DNA of 64,000 bases, taken from assembly GCF_008764245.1 (NCBI RefSeq), contig NZ_VTQV01000012.1, positions 25,548 through 89,547 on the forward strand. Reading direction: 5' to 3'. The position numbers were made by a program, and so were the translations under genes. Source of the stretch: Bacillus subtilis (GTDB lineage Bacteria > Bacillota > Bacilli > Bacillales > Bacillaceae_C). The first letter of the stretch is position 1. Every line of letters begins with the position of its first letter. A model generated the notes under the pieces. The model worked only from the letters and a program-made list of their open reading frames with translations. It had not been told where the DNA came from and ran no database searches. Positions 36,381-46,451 of this stretch are shown piece after piece.

Positions 36381-37523
36381 TTAACCCACTTTTTCTCGGA
36401 GACCAGAAATTAAGATATCAACAACTTCCGGACGGCTAAATGTGGGTGGAAGTGATTCTCCATTTCTTAGTTTTTCTCTTACTTTTGTTCCAGAAAGGAT
36501 TTCATGAAAACTTGCATCATGTGGACATGTTTTGGAAGTTGCCATGCTTCCACATTTATTACAGAAAAAGCTGTGTTCAAAAAATAATAAAGTAATGCCT
36601 AATTCCTCTTTTGAAAAACGACTAAATATTTTTTGCGCATCATAAGTACCATAATAATTGCCAACTCCGGCATGATCACGGCCAACAATAAAATGTGTAC
36701 AGCCAAAATTTTTCCTTACCATCGCATGGAACACAGCTTCCCGAGGTCCTGCATATCTCATGGCTGCAGAAAATACACCCAAAAATACATGATCTTTTGA
36801 ATAATACTGATCTAGTAATACTTGATAACTTTCCAAACGAACATCTGCTGGGATATCATCCTGTTTCGTTTGCCCAACAAGTGGTTGTAAAAAGAGCCCA
36901 TCAACAATTTCTAAGGCTGTCTTCTGAATATATTCATGTGCACGATGAACAGGATTTCTTGTTTGAAAACCGACTACGGTGTTCCAACCTAGTTCACGAA
37001 ATTTCTGACGTGTTTCTGCTGGATCATAAAGATAATCGGAGAATATGCCCTTTTCACTTCGCTTAATAAGCGTGATTTCTCCACCTATATAAATGGCATC
37101 TCGTTCAAAAAGTTTCTTTACGCCAGGATGTTCATGATCAACGGTTTGATAGACAAGCTCAGCTTCTTTCTCTTTATCTGGTTGATAGATATCTGCTACT
37201 TGAATAACCCCATAAACAATATTGTCTTTCTCAAGCTTTACGAACTGACCGATGTGAATGTCTTGGGCGTTATGTTCTGTTGTTGGTAGTGTAATCGGAA
37301 TGGACCATGGTTCTCCTGTTAATAACCTCATGTCCGTTAAGACAGAATGATAGTCCTGCTCATTTAGAAAACCACTTAGAGGACTATAGGCTCCCACACC
37401 TATTAACTCCAAATCACTTAAAGCTGTATCATCTAATTCAATTGATTGTTCAATGTTAGAAAAATCGTATGATGGCTCCCAACGATCGATCAATTTTCCA
37501 CCATGTGGTTGACTTAAACTCAT
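36381..37523 (-). CDS. sat: sulfate adenylyltransferase
   Basis: ATP sulfurylase, 380 residues, forming adenosine 5'-phosphosulfate from sulfate and ATP. The nucleotide-binding motif [15 protein letters not shown] carries the HxxH histidines. [13 protein letters not shown] and [14 protein letters not shown] are also typical. [16 protein letters not shown] cluster near the C-terminus is likely a zinc site found in bacterial Sat. The start at 37523 has GGAGGATAT upstream and matches the B. subtilis length (382). It lies 25 bp after cysH. Confidence 0.96.
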   Translation of the reverse strand: MSLSQPHGGKLIDRWEPSYDFSNIEQSIELDDTALSDLELIGVGAYSPLSGFLNEQDYHSVLTDMRLLTGEPWSIPITLPTTEHNAQDIHIGQFVKLEKDNIVYGVIQVADIYQPDKEKEAELVYQTVDHEHPGVKKLFERDAIYIGGEITLIKRSEKGIFSDYLYDPAETRQKFRELGWNTVVGFQTRNPVHRAHEYIQKTALEIVDGLFLQPLVGQTKQDDIPADVRLESYQVLLDQYYSKDHVFLGVFSAAMRYAGPREAVFHAMVRKNFGCTHFIVGRDHAGVGNYYGTYDAQKIFSRFSKEELGITLLFFEHSFFCNKCGSMATSKTCPHDASFHEILSGTKVREKLRNGESLPPTFSRPEVVDILISGLREKVG

Positions 37524-37548
37524 TTTGATATCCTCCTGCAACATAGAT

Positions 37549-38277
37549 TTATATGGTCTTATTATTTCCCAGATGTAAACCACACTCCGTTTTCCCTTGA
37601 TTCGCCCAACGCCCTGATCTTGAACCTGTTTCCATATCCCCTTGTATTGTGCATGGCCAGCAACCAATACTTGGATATCCTTGATCATGAAGTGGATTAT
37701 ACTGTAATTGATGTTCTTTCACATAATTCCAAATATCTTTCCATGACCAATGAATAAGCGGACAAATTTTTATCGATTGGAAAGTTTCATCCTTATTGAT
37801 AAAATTTGTATTTTTCCTAGTTGGTGATTGTTCCCTCCTTAGTCCAGATAACCAAGCGGTCGATTTTGATAATGTTTTCCTTAGTGGAAGAACTTTTCGC
37901 ATATAACAACAACGATCAGGTTGTCTTTTCCATAGTTCATCTCCAAATTGTTCTGCCTGCTCTTCTACAGATAGGTCTGGTTTAATCATTTCGATCCGGA
38001 GACCAGGATACTTTTGTTTTACCGTTTTAATTAGCTCATACGTTTCTGGAAAATGGAGCTCCGTATCCAAAAATACAATTTTAGCTGTCGGGTTAACCTT
38101 TGAAATCAGATCAATTAGAACAATTCCTTCAATTCCGAAACTGCAAGAGTAAATAAGTTGTTCATCATACATCTCATAGGCCCAGTTTAAGACATTGAGT
38201 GCTCCTTTATATTGAGCGTCCACAACAAACTCATCTGTTGGCTCTGCCCACGTTTCGTAAGTCAATAATTTTGTCAC
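37549..38277 (-). CDS. cysH: phosphoadenylyl/adenylyl-sulfate reductase
   Basis: Thioredoxin-dependent APS/PAPS reductase, 242 residues, producing sulfite. It is the iron-sulfur type: Cys pairs CC (about 123-124) and CWPC (about 206-209) bind a [4Fe-4S] cluster, and the C-terminal ECGLH near 232 holds the catalytic cysteine. ACSFGIEG-like [14 protein letters not shown] and [12 protein letters not shown] bind the nucleotide. The start is a GTG at 38277 with GGAGGTG upstream; longer in-frame versions lack a ribosome binding site and homology. Second gene of the operon, before sat. Confidence 0.94.
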   Translation of the reverse strand: MTKLLTYETWAEPTDEFVVDAQYKGALNVLNWAYEMYDEQLIYSCSFGIEGIVLIDLISKVNPTAKIVFLDTELHFPETYELIKTVKQKYPGLRIEMIKPDLSVEEQAEQFGDELWKRQPDRCCYMRKVLPLRKTLSKSTAWLSGLRREQSPTRKNTNFINKDETFQSIKICPLIHWSWKDIWNYVKEHQLQYNPLHDQGYPSIGCWPCTIQGDMETGSRSGRWANQGKTECGLHLGNNKTI

Positions 38278-38402
38278 AATCTCACCTCCATTAAATTTTA
38301 AATAGAAAGTGATATTTGAAATCATTGCCTCTATTTTCATAGTCAGCAAGTAGCAACTATATCATTTTTCCTATAGGTTAAGTGTGAATTAATCACAAAG
38401 CT

Positions 38403-39008
38403 TTACCTTTCACTCTCACATCCTATATATCCTTTGTTTTCTAAATATTCCATAATGAGCGTAACTGATTCTGTAATATCTAATTGATTCGTATCGAGAA
38501 TAATTTCCGGGTTTATTGGTTCTTCATACGGAGCATCTATACCGGTAAAATCTTTAATTTCCCCGTTTCGAGCTTTCTGATATAATCCTTTTGGATCCCT
38601 TGCTTCACATGTTTCTAAAGTTGCTTTTACATAGACTTCTATCATTTCATCCGCTTCAACCATTTCCCGAACTTGATCACGATCTGCTCGATAAGGAGAA
38701 ATAAAAGCCGTTAAAGTGAGCAATCCAGCATCGACTAGTAATTTCGATACTTCACCAATTCTCCTAATATTTTCCTTTCGATCTTCCTGCTTAAATCCTA
38801 GATCTTTGTTTAATCCATGCCGAATATTATCGCCATCTAACCGATAAGTGTGGATGCTCTTTTTAAATAATTCCTTTTCCAAAGCTGATGAAATCGTTGA
38901 TTTGCCTGCTCCTGATAGTCCAGTAAACCAAATGATCGCACTTTTATGATGTTTTAATTGTTGCCGATTTTCCTTTGACACTTCTGATTCATGCCAGATT
39001 ATATTCAT
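38403..39008 (-). CDS. cysC: adenylyl-sulfate kinase
   Basis: APS kinase, 201 residues, phosphorylating APS to PAPS. P-loop GLSGAGKST is near residue 33, followed by [16 protein letters not shown], which binds [34 protein letters not shown] and [11 protein letters not shown] complete the signature. The start ATG has GGGAGAG seven bases upstream. It is the first gene of the operon, behind a strong promoter and a leader hairpin. In B. subtilis cysC is a later gene of the cysH operon, so order differs here. Confidence 0.96.
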   Translation of the reverse strand: MNIIWHESEVSKENRQQLKHHKSAIIWFTGLSGAGKSTISSALEKELFKKSIHTYRLDGDNIRHGLNKDLGFKQEDRKENIRRIGEVSKLLVDAGLLTLTAFISPYRADRDQVREMVEADEMIEVYVKATLETCEARDPKGLYQKARNGEIKDFTGIDAPYEEPINPEIILDTNQLDITESVTLIMEYLENKGYIGCESER

Positions 39009-39040
39009 TGTTACACTCTCCCAAAGCTAGTACTCATAGA

Positions 39041-39114
39041 ATTAGTCATTTTAAAAAAGGCATCTTTACAAACTGATCGAGACCAATTTATAAAGATGCC
39101 TTTAGTTGACTAAT
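39041..39114 (-). promoter_or_regulatory. leader terminator/attenuator of sulfate operon
   Basis: Minus strand between promoter and cysC: AAAGGCATCTTTA and TAAAGATGCCTTT form a 13-bp hairpin around a ~22-base loop, followed by six Ts. The hairpin is enclosed by a second perfect pair ATTAGTCA / TGACTAAT (39107-39114 and 39041-39048). It does not match S-box or T-box signatures. It looks like a conditional terminator in the 5' leader. Confidence 0.75.
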
Positions 39115-39150
39115 CAGCATAATTATTTTTAAATATTAAAGTTGTCATTC

Positions 39151-39179
39151 ATATTACAGGGTGAAAGAGTGATTGTCAA
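39151..39179 (-). promoter_or_regulatory. sigma-A promoter of cysC operon
   Basis: Minus strand: perfect -35 TTGACA (complement of 39174-39179), 17-bp spacer, -10 TAATAT (complement of 39151-39156). It sits about 140 bp upstream of cysC, leaving room for the hairpin leader. Confidence 0.8.
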
Positions 39180-39360
39180 TAATTTTTTGAATTTATTTTT
39201 AAACTTATCATTTTACTTGGTTTTATGGAAATAACATGGTATAAATAAGGGAATAATGTAACGTGGGTTATCCGCTTCTGTTTTAATTCACATGCTATGA
39301 AAATTCAACAGTAAATGTGCCAGTTGCTGTAAATGTAAGAGCAATCATTTATTGCTATAG

Positions 39361-39396
39361 AGAAAATAAAAAGCAAGTGAACGATTTCCACTTGCT
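39361..39396 (-). terminator. terminator of rlmN
   Basis: AAGCAAGTG / CACTTGCTT hairpin followed on the minus strand by TTTATTTTC. It lies about 100 bp past the rlmN stop. The stretch 39180-39360 shows no gene. Confidence 0.75.
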
Positions 39397-39492
39397 TGAT
39401 GTAATGAGCGTGTTAAACACACAATCTATGCTGCTTATTCGATTTTACAATCTTTTGGAGAGTAGCGATGGATGGCAATAACGTATTACCAA

Positions 39493-40563
39493 TTAAATTG
39501 CACGGGCTTGGTTTTTCTTTATTTGTTTACTTCTTAACTGACCACAAGCCGCGTCGATATCAGCCCCTTGCTCATGCCGAACGCCGCATTGAATGCCATT
39601 TTTCTTTAATGTATCATAGAAGGCCATAATGTCTTTATGCTCGCTTCTTTCATATTGAATATGTTCATTGACTGGATTATAAGGAATAAGATTTACATAG
39701 GTTAAATGACGTTTGTCTTGAAGTAATTTTGCAAGTTGCTTAGCTTCTTCGACATGATCATTTACATCCTTTAATAAAATATATTCAATTGTCACCCTAC
39801 GATTATTTCGTTCCAAATAGTAGTCTAAAGCAGCCATTAATTTTTCAATCGGGAATGCTTTGTTGATCTTCATAATTTGCGTTCTTAACTCATCATTTGG
39901 CGCATGAAGCGATAAAGCTAAATTCACCTGTAAGTTTTCATCAGCGAAGTCACGGATTTTATGGGCGAGACCACTTGTTGAGACCGTAATATGTCTCGCG
40001 CCAATGGCTAGTCCTTTTGGATGATTGACCACGCGTAGGAAGCTCATAAGATTATGATAATTATCGAATGGTTCTCCAATTCCCATCACAACAATATGGC
40101 TAACTCGTTCATCGTTTCCTTTTTCATCAAGATGCTGTTGCACTTTCATGATTTGTTCAACAATTTCGCCGCTGTTTAAATCCCTATTTTTCCGAAGCAA
40201 CCCGCTAGCACAGAAGCTACAGCCAATATTACATCCAACCTGTGTTGTGACACAAACAGACAGCCCATAAGGAAAACTCATTAAAACTGTTTCGATTAAA
40301 TTTCCATCTTGCATCTCAAACAAAAACTTAATTGTCCCATCTGCAGATTCCTGTTTAACCGATTGCTTCAACGTTTGTATGGTAAAATGCTCTTCCAATA
40401 ATTGTAAGCATTCTTTATTAATATTTTTCATATCGGAAAAGTTCGTCACTCTTTTTCGATATAACCAATCCCATATTTGTTCAGCACGATACTTTTTCTG
40501 TCCTTGTTCCAGTAACCATTCCGTTAGTTGATCGATCGTTAAACCGTAAATCGATTGTTTCAC
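39493..40563 (-). CDS. rlmN: 23S rRNA (A2503-C2) methyltransferase
   Basis: Radical-SAM enzyme methylating A2503 of 23S rRNA (and A37 of some tRNAs), 356 residues. The cluster motif [11 protein letters not shown] near residue 115 gives the C-x3-C-x2-C site. [21 protein letters not shown] and the C-terminal [18 protein letters not shown] contain the methyl-carrying cysteine pair. The GTG at 40563 is chosen because AGAGGT lies seven bases upstream; the TTG at 40569 is too close. It is monocistronic, with its own terminator. Confidence 0.94.
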   Translation of the reverse strand: MKQSIYGLTIDQLTEWLLEQGQKKYRAEQIWDWLYRKRVTNFSDMKNINKECLQLLEEHFTIQTLKQSVKQESADGTIKFLFEMQDGNLIETVLMSFPYGLSVCVTTQVGCNIGCSFCASGLLRKNRDLNSGEIVEQIMKVQQHLDEKGNDERVSHIVVMGIGEPFDNYHNLMSFLRVVNHPKGLAIGARHITVSTSGLAHKIRDFADENLQVNLALSLHAPNDELRTQIMKINKAFPIEKLMAALDYYLERNNRRVTIEYILLKDVNDHVEEAKQLAKLLQDKRHLTYVNLIPYNPVNEHIQYERSEHKDIMAFYDTLKKNGIQCGVRHEQGADIDAACGQLRSKQIKKNQARAI

Positions 40564-40791
40564 TATCAATACCTCTTTTCAAAAATTACATGTAGTTATT
40601 ATAATACTAAGGTTCAGAAAAGGAAACAACCTTTCTACAAATGGTTTTGGCGGAAGCAATTTGAAAAAACTTGATCAAGTTTCAAAGTTCAGTTTAAACA
40701 TGGTTATTTTGTTAGTATGAACTCCTCTACCATCCCATTCCCTTTTATATAGATCATACGGATGTCTCTTCTGTGAAAGACACCCGTATAA

Positions 40792-41697
40792 TCATTTCCA
40801 TTCATATGGAGTTTCCTGATAAACATAGTAGTTTAGCCAATTTGAAAAAAGCAAATAGCTATGTGAACGCCATGCGTGAAGAGGCTTTTTTGTATGATCG
40901 TTATTTGGGAAATAGTTTTCTGGTGGTTGGATTGAAATTCCTTTATTTAAATCCCTTTCATATTCTTCGGCTAATGTTGTAGCATCGTATTCTAAATGCC
41001 CTGTTAGCATAATATTTTTCTCGTCTTTCGACATGATCATAAAGGGGCCTGCTTCCCCGTTTGAAACAAGTAATAATTCCGGATGTTCTTCAATTTCTAA
41101 CTGGCTTACACTTGTATTGCGCGAGTGTGGCGCTAGAAATACGTCATCAAATCCCCGTACCAATTTTAATTTGGGATACAGCAATTCATGTTCATAAATC
41201 CCTGAACATTTTTCCTTTAATTCGTATTTGTCGATGCCATAATGGTAATATAAGGCTGCTTGTGCCCCCCAACAAATATGCATAGTGGACGTAACGCGAC
41301 TTTTTGTCCACTCCATGATCTCTTTTAACTCTTCCCAATATGTCACTTCTTGAAAAGGCAAATGTTCAACAGGAGCCCCTGTAATAATCATTCCATCGAA
41401 ATATTTGTTTTCCACTTCAGAGAATGTTGTATAAAATTCGTCTAAATGTGTTTTGCTCACCGTTTTCGATTGATGCGTAGCCATATGTAAAAAAGATACA
41501 TTGACTTGTAAAGGAGTATTTCCTAATAAGCGTAATAGCTGAACTTCGGTTTTTTGTTTTTCTGGCATCAAATTCAATATTAAAATATTTAATGGACGGA
41601 TATCTTGCGTAACGGCTCTGTCTTCATCCATAATAAATATTTTTTCTTCCTCTAATATTTCCCTAGCTGGCATTTTCCTTGGTATATTTATAGGCAA
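40792..41697 (-). CDS. metA: homoserine O-acyltransferase
   Basis: MetA/HTS family, 301 residues, activating homoserine with an acyl-CoA at the first step of methionine synthesis. The catalytic cysteine is in [15 protein letters not shown] near 142, with histidine and glutamate in LTGHLEYD near 235. [11 protein letters not shown] and [18 protein letters not shown] are family signatures. Bacillus members are acetyltransferases (family knowledge), so acetyl-CoA is the likely donor. The start is TTG at 41697 with GGGGGG upstream, as in relatives. No S-box is seen in its leader. Confidence 0.93.
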   Translation of the reverse strand: MPINIPRKMPAREILEEEKIFIMDEDRAVTQDIRPLNILILNLMPEKQKTEVQLLRLLGNTPLQVNVSFLHMATHQSKTVSKTHLDEFYTTFSEVENKYFDGMIITGAPVEHLPFQEVTYWEELKEIMEWTKSRVTSTMHICWGAQAALYYHYGIDKYELKEKCSGIYEHELLYPKLKLVRGFDDVFLAPHSRNTSVSQLEIEEHPELLLVSNGEAGPFMIMSKDEKNIMLTGHLEYDATTLAEEYERDLNKGISIQPPENYFPNNDHTKKPLHAWRSHSYLLFSNWLNYYVYQETPYEWK

Positions 41698-41956
41698 TTT
41701 ATATTCCCCCCTTATTTAAAACCCTAATATGGATTATTATAGGGTTCACTAGCTGTTTCGGCAAGTGCTATGAAGAAATGGCATAGATTAAATTTTTCAT
41801 GAAAAATGACTTTATTTCCAGATTGTGATTTCCATCATTCTTAGGAGTAGATTAATCCAGGCCGAGCATATTTATATTCTTTATTTAAGAGTTATTTATG
41901 TAAACCTTGAATATCGTTAACCCATATTCTCAAACGCCCGTAGATTTGTCAGAAGT
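41698..41956. other. intergenic region upstream of metA
   Basis: No gene and no S-box signature. An inverted repeat AACCCTAATA / TATAGGGTT lies close to the metA start (near 41720-41747). Otherwise nothing is recognised. Confidence 0.4.
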
Positions 41957-41993
41957 AAAAAAATGTAGACAAAGTGAAATCCGCTTTGTCTAC
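41957..41993 (-). terminator. terminator after small protein gene
   Basis: Perfect 11-bp stem TGTAGACAAAG / CTTTGTCTACA with an eight-base loop, followed on the minus strand by seven Ts. It lies 18 bp past the stop of the gene at 42012. Confidence 0.92.
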
Positions 41994-42011
41994 ACGTGAA
42001 AGGAATCCCTT

Positions 42012-42281
42012 TTAATTTCCATGGATATATTTCGCCCGTGCCTCTTGGAATATTTCACTTAGAAACTCTTCTGAATCATCGGTATCATTCTCTTGATAGA
42101 CTTGAACTTCTCCATCTTTTACGGGAACTTTTCCCTGGGTTACACCTCGAATCGCGTATAAGCCGTCCTGTTCCGGTGACAAGAAGAGTAAATATTGCTC
42201 TCCTTCATTCATATTTTTATACCCATTATAATATATACAACAATATGTCCAGTCCTTCGCTAACCGCATATACGGTGGCAT
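42012..42281 (-). CDS. small hypothetical protein, possible remnant
   Basis: About 89 residues, not recognised as a known family. The central GEQYLLFLSPEQDGLYAIRG followed by QGKVPVKDG resembles the end of secreted NTR-like domains in Bacillus lipoproteins, but no signal peptide is present. It may therefore be the C-terminal remnant of a longer gene. A stop codon lies directly upstream in frame. The ATG at 42281 has GAAGAGG about seven bases upstream, and an excellent terminator follows, so it is probably transcribed with the VOC gene. Coding status is moderately supported. Confidence 0.5.
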   Translation of the reverse strand: MPPYMRLAKDWTYCCIYYNGYKNMNEGEQYLLFLSPEQDGLYAIRGVTQGKVPVKDGEVQVYQENDTDDSEEFLSEIFQEARAKYIHGN

Positions 42282-42334
42282 TACCATTCCTCTTCAAACC
42301 CCTGCACGGCTAACAAGGGATCTGGTTCCAGGGA

Positions 42335-42712
42335 TTAGTTTCCTTCATAAAAGATAAGTTTATTTCCAAAGGGATCATGGACGGTGATTTCTGTTGTCCC
42401 CCATGGTGTTTCTTCTAATCCAGGGCGTGCATATTTATAGTTTTTAGCTAAAAGATTTTGATGTAATGTAAGGATCTGCTGTACCTTTATCCTGATAGTA
42501 GATCCTGGTGAGGCATCCCCATGGTGTTCAGACAAATGAAGGATGCAGTTCTGTTGAGATACTTGCATGTACAAAGGAGAATTTTCTTCAAATTGGTGCT
42601 GCCAATCTACATTGAAACCTAAAAAGTCTACATAAAACTCCTTTAGCTTTTGAACATCAAAAACTCTTAATATAGGAATTATGTCATTTGTAAATGAAAT
42701 TCCTGCTTCCAT
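42335..42712 (-). CDS. VOC/glyoxalase superfamily protein
   Basis: Small protein of 125 residues with the vicinal oxygen chelate fold, resembling bleomycin-resistance-type and glyoxalase-like proteins. It shows IIPILRVFDVQKLKEFYVDFLGF at the N-terminus, here noted as ILRVFDV and FYVDFLGF. CILHLSEHHGDASPG and the C-terminal TTEITVHDPFGNKLIFYE are typical. Metal-ligand positions are plausible (H near 59, E near 121). Substrate is unknown; a resistance role is not proven. It lies 41 bp after yfiC and may be co-transcribed. Confidence 0.85.
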   Translation of the reverse strand: MEAGISFTNDIIPILRVFDVQKLKEFYVDFLGFNVDWQHQFEENSPLYMQVSQQNCILHLSEHHGDASPGSTIRIKVQQILTLHQNLLAKNYKYARPGLEETPWGTTEITVHDPFGNKLIFYEGN

Positions 42713-42753
42713 TTCAGTAAATCCACCCTTCTTTTTCGAGAACTATCTCTTTT

Positions 42754-44547
42754 TTACGACCCAACTCCTTCGTGGATCTGACTATGAAATAAGTCATAAT
42801 AGAAGCCACGTTGTTCAAGCAGTGAAGTATGTGTTCCTTTTTCAATTAATTTCCCTTGATCTAGAACTAAAATTTGATCAGCATTTTGAATTGTATTCAG
42901 TCGATGTGCAATGACAACACTCGTTCTTCCTTCCATCAACCGAAAAAGTGCTTCTTGGATTTTCATTTCTGTAATCGTATCAATATTACTTGTCGCTTCA
43001 TCTAAAATAAGTAAAGAAGGATTAGAAAGCATCGCTCTTGCAATCGATAAAAGTTGTCTTTGTCCTTGGCTAATGCCACTACCATCTTGTTTGAGAAGCG
43101 TATCATATTGGTTTGGTAATTTCATTATAAAAGAATGGGCATTCGCAATTTTTGCTGCCTCTTCCACTTCCTTATCGGATGCATCAAGTTTTCCATAGCG
43201 AATATTTTCCCGGATAGTACCTTGGAAAAGATAGGCATCTTGTAAAACAAATCCCATATGACTTCGTAAATTATTTCTTTGGATTGTTTGAATATCCATC
43301 CCATCGATCAATATTTCTCCACTACTCGTTTCATAAAAACGGGCGAGCAGATTAATAATCGTTGTTTTCCCCGCTCCTGTTGGTCCTACAAGGGCAAGCG
43401 TTTCACCCGGTTTAACCCGAAAACTTATATGTTTAATGGTTTGTTCTTGCCCCTCTTGGTCATAAGAGAAGGACACATCTGTAAATTCTATCTCTCCCTC
43501 AATATAATCAATTTTGCGACTAGATTCGCTGTCCTTTTCTTCTTGTTCATCTAATATTTCAAACACTCTTTCCGCACCAGCTACAGCCGAAAGCAATGTA
43601 TTGAATTGATTAGCTAGTTCGTTCAATGGCCGTGTGAACTGACGAGAGTACTCTGTAAAGACAACGATCGTACCGATACTTACATAGCCTTTAAGAGCCA
43701 AGATCCCACCTGCACCAGCAATCACTGCAAAGTTTAAATTATTCAGCATATTCATTAGCTTTGGAATAAATCCAGAATATACTTGAGCCCAATAGCCAGC
43801 ATCTCTTAACCGTTCATTTTTTTCCGTAAAATCAGCTATGATTTTTTCCTCTTGAGAAAAAGTTTTCACGATCGTTTGCCCAGCAATGGTTTCTTGAATA
43901 AATCCATTTAAATCGCCAAGATGCTTCTGCTGTTCCTTAAAAAGCCTTCCTGTACGATTAGTGATCCATTTCATTCCAAAATACATGATCGGAACAACAA
44001 ACATTGTAATAAGAGTAAGTAAAGGACTTAAGATCAACATGACTGTAATGGTTCCTACGAGAGTCATGACACTAGAGGAAAGCTGAATAACGGACGTATT
44101 TAACGTTTGACTAACATTGTCAATATCATTCGTCAATCTGCTCATTAATTCTCCATGTTGACGTTTATCAAAAAACTTAATCGGTAGTTTGTGTAATTGA
44201 TTAAAAAGCTGTTTCCTCATCGTAAAAACTGTTTTTTGACCAATTCCAATCATCCAATAGCTTTGCATAAAGCTAGTGAGGGAAAAGAAAAAATAGACGC
44301 AAGCAATCATAACAAGTATAAAGATGAAAGTATTTCCGTTATTTTCGGCAATATATTTATCGATGGTTTTGCCAATTAAATAAGGTCCTAATAGGCCAAG
44401 ACCAGAACTTGCTAAAACGGTGAACAATACAAGAAATAATTGGCCCCGATACACATCGAGGTATTGCCAAATCCGAATTAACGTTTTTCTCCAATTCTTC
44501 GCTTTTTCAACCTCCAGCGGCTGCCCCATTCTTCTTTTATTGGACAT
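42754..44547 (-). CDS. yfiC: ABC exporter subunit, canonical ATPase (YfiC-like)
   Basis: Fused permease-ATPase of the ABCB type, 597 residues, half of a heterodimeric exporter with the gene upstream. Six membrane segments span about residues 30-320. The ATPase domain has Walker A VGPTGAGKTT, signature ISQGQRQ, Walker B LLILDEATSNID with the catalytic glutamate, and H-loop VIAHRLNT. These canonical catalytic residues contrast with the degenerate partner. The start follows AAAGGGGGG and overlaps the partner stop by 11 bp. Resembles B. subtilis YfiC; likely multidrug or lipid export (inference). Confidence 0.9.
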   Translation of the reverse strand: MSNKRRMGQPLEVEKAKNWRKTLIRIWQYLDVYRGQLFLVLFTVLASSGLGLLGPYLIGKTIDKYIAENNGNTFIFILVMIACVYFFFSLTSFMQSYWMIGIGQKTVFTMRKQLFNQLHKLPIKFFDKRQHGELMSRLTNDIDNVSQTLNTSVIQLSSSVMTLVGTITVMLILSPLLTLITMFVVPIMYFGMKWITNRTGRLFKEQQKHLGDLNGFIQETIAGQTIVKTFSQEEKIIADFTEKNERLRDAGYWAQVYSGFIPKLMNMLNNLNFAVIAGAGGILALKGYVSIGTIVVFTEYSRQFTRPLNELANQFNTLLSAVAGAERVFEILDEQEEKDSESSRKIDYIEGEIEFTDVSFSYDQEGQEQTIKHISFRVKPGETLALVGPTGAGKTTIINLLARFYETSSGEILIDGMDIQTIQRNNLRSHMGFVLQDAYLFQGTIRENIRYGKLDASDKEVEEAAKIANAHSFIMKLPNQYDTLLKQDGSGISQGQRQLLSIARAMLSNPSLLILDEATSNIDTITEMKIQEALFRLMEGRTSVVIAHRLNTIQNADQILVLDQGKLIEKGTHTSLLEQRGFYYDLFHSQIHEGVGS

Positions 44548-46270
44548 CTGCCAACCCCCCTTTAGTAAATTGGGATGTATAGATCTTTTGATAAAGGGCG
44601 GAACTCTTCATTAATTCCTCATGGGTCCCACACGCTACTAATTCCCCTTCATCTAATAAAAGAATTTGGTCCGTTTTCATCGCTGTTGTGATTTTTTGTG
44701 TAATAATGAAAATGGTAGAATCGTATTTTTCCAATGCTTCCAATAGCTTTGCCTCTGTTTTCATATCGAGCGCACTCGTACTATCATCTAAAAATAATAG
44801 TTTGGGAGTGCGAACAAGAGCTCTAGCAATGGAAAGTCTTTGTTTTTGTCCCCCGGATAAATTAACCCCCTTCTGTCCCACTTTCGTTTGATATCCTTTA
44901 GGTAATCTTTGAATCGTTTCGTGTATTTGCGCATCCTTTGTACTTTTTATCATTTCTTCGTGCGATGCATCTTCTTTCCCCCAAGCAATATTACTTTCAA
45001 CAGAGCCCGTAAATAATATAGATTCTTGTGGCACAAAACCAATTTGTTTTCTAAGTGAGGTTAAGGTCATATTCCTTATATCAAAATCATCAATCTCTAT
45101 AAATCCTTCATTCACATCATAAAGTCTGGGTATTAGTTGGAATAGAGCTGATTTTCCTGCTCCTGTTGCTCCCATTACAGCAATGGTTTCACCAGGATTT
45201 GCTGTGAAAGATATATTACGAAGTACGAAATTGTCTGTTCCAGGGTACTTAAAGCTTACATTCTGGAATTTTACTTTTCCAGCCCGGATCCTTTTATCAG
45301 ATAAAGCTGATGCATTATCTTCCAAATCTACTGAAGTCTGAAGGATCTCATTAATCCGCCCCGAAGATGCTTTTCCACGGGAAAAAGCCATAATGATCCA
45401 CGATAACATCGATAGAGCCATCGTAATTCGAAAACCGTAATTGACGATTGCGACAACTTCCCCCACATTGATTTTTGCTTGATGGACATCTGCTGCTGCA
45501 AACCATAATATGAATAAAATAGCTAGATTCATAATCAATAATAGGAGCGGTCCAAGCAATTCCACAAGTCTCAATGTTTTAACCGTGTGCTTTCTTAAAT
45601 CTTCATTAGCAGTACCAAAACGTTTTTCTTCAAAATCTTTTCTAATAAACGCTTTGATCAAACGCATGGACGTTAAATTTTCTTGCATCACATTATTTAC
45701 TCTATCCAACTTATCTTGTACTAAGCGAAATAACTTACCTGTTTTTCTCATCATCCAAAAAAGTAAGACCACAAGAACAGGAATGGGAACAATTAAAATA
45801 AGTGCTAACTTGATATTAACAAAAAATGCCATTGTGACCCCACCTATGATAAGCAAAGGAGTTCGCAAGGCAACCCGTAAACTCATAAACAATGTATTCT
45901 GGATTTGTGTAATATCATTTGTGAGACGGGTGATAAGGGAAGATGTTTGAAATTGAGCTAAATTATTAAATGAAAACGATTGCACCTTTTTAAATACGGC
46001 AGCACGGACATCAAAGCCAACCCCTTGGCTTGCATGAGCGGAAAAAAAGGAATTCGTGATCCCCGCAATAAACCCAAGCAAGGACATGCCAATCATAATT
46101 CCTCCCCATTTCATGACAGCATTTAGATCTTGTTTTAATATCCCTTCATCAATAATATTGGCCATAAACATGGGATGCCATAGTTCTACAGCTAATTCCA
46201 CAAGCATCAGCACCCACGCCATGAACATAGCCCAACGATAAGGCTTTAAATATGAAATCACTTTCTCCAT
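44537..46270 (-). CDS. yfiB: ABC exporter subunit, degenerate ATPase site (YfiB-like)
   Basis: Fused permease-ATPase, 577 residues, upstream partner of the exporter pair. Walker A GATGAGKSA and signature LSGGQKQR are intact. After Walker B the catalytic glutamate is aspartate (LFLDDSTSALD), and the H-loop reads FIITQKITT with glutamine instead of histidine. This asymmetry is characteristic of heterodimeric ABC exporters with one hydrolytically weak site. The N-terminal SYLKPYRWAMFMAW begins the first membrane helix. Resembles B. subtilis YfiB. Start ATG follows GGGGGAATC. Confidence 0.9.
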   Translation of the reverse strand: MEKVISYLKPYRWAMFMAWVLMLVELAVELWHPMFMANIIDEGILKQDLNAVMKWGGIMIGMSLLGFIAGITNSFFSAHASQGVGFDVRAAVFKKVQSFSFNNLAQFQTSSLITRLTNDITQIQNTLFMSLRVALRTPLLIIGGVTMAFFVNIKLALILIVPIPVLVVLLFWMMRKTGKLFRLVQDKLDRVNNVMQENLTSMRLIKAFIRKDFEEKRFGTANEDLRKHTVKTLRLVELLGPLLLLIMNLAILFILWFAAADVHQAKINVGEVVAIVNYGFRITMALSMLSWIIMAFSRGKASSGRINEILQTSVDLEDNASALSDKRIRAGKVKFQNVSFKYPGTDNFVLRNISFTANPGETIAVMGATGAGKSALFQLIPRLYDVNEGFIEIDDFDIRNMTLTSLRKQIGFVPQESILFTGSVESNIAWGKEDASHEEMIKSTKDAQIHETIQRLPKGYQTKVGQKGVNLSGGQKQRLSIARALVRTPKLLFLDDSTSALDMKTEAKLLEALEKYDSTIFIITQKITTAMKTDQILLLDEGELVACGTHEELMKSSALYQKIYTSQFTKGGLADVQ

Positions 46271-46451
46271 TTGGATTCCCCCAGATCATTCGCATACCTA
46301 AATATATTTTCACTACCTATCTTAAATTAAATTCAAATAAATGTCATCTGCTCAAGCTGACTTTTCAAAATTTTAATAAAATATGGGATGTTGGTAGAAG
46401 ATTTTCAAGAAATATGATTAAATAAAAATTTATTTTGAAGGGATTTATACA

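Noticed and set aside
41698..42000. Possible S-box upstream of metA
   Set aside because: None of the SAM-I signature segments seen before yitJ is present; only a short inverted repeat and the neighbour's terminator.
45510..45950. 146-codon open frame antisense to yfiB
   Set aside because: It is fully contained in the opposite strand of a clear ABC exporter gene and shows no domain.
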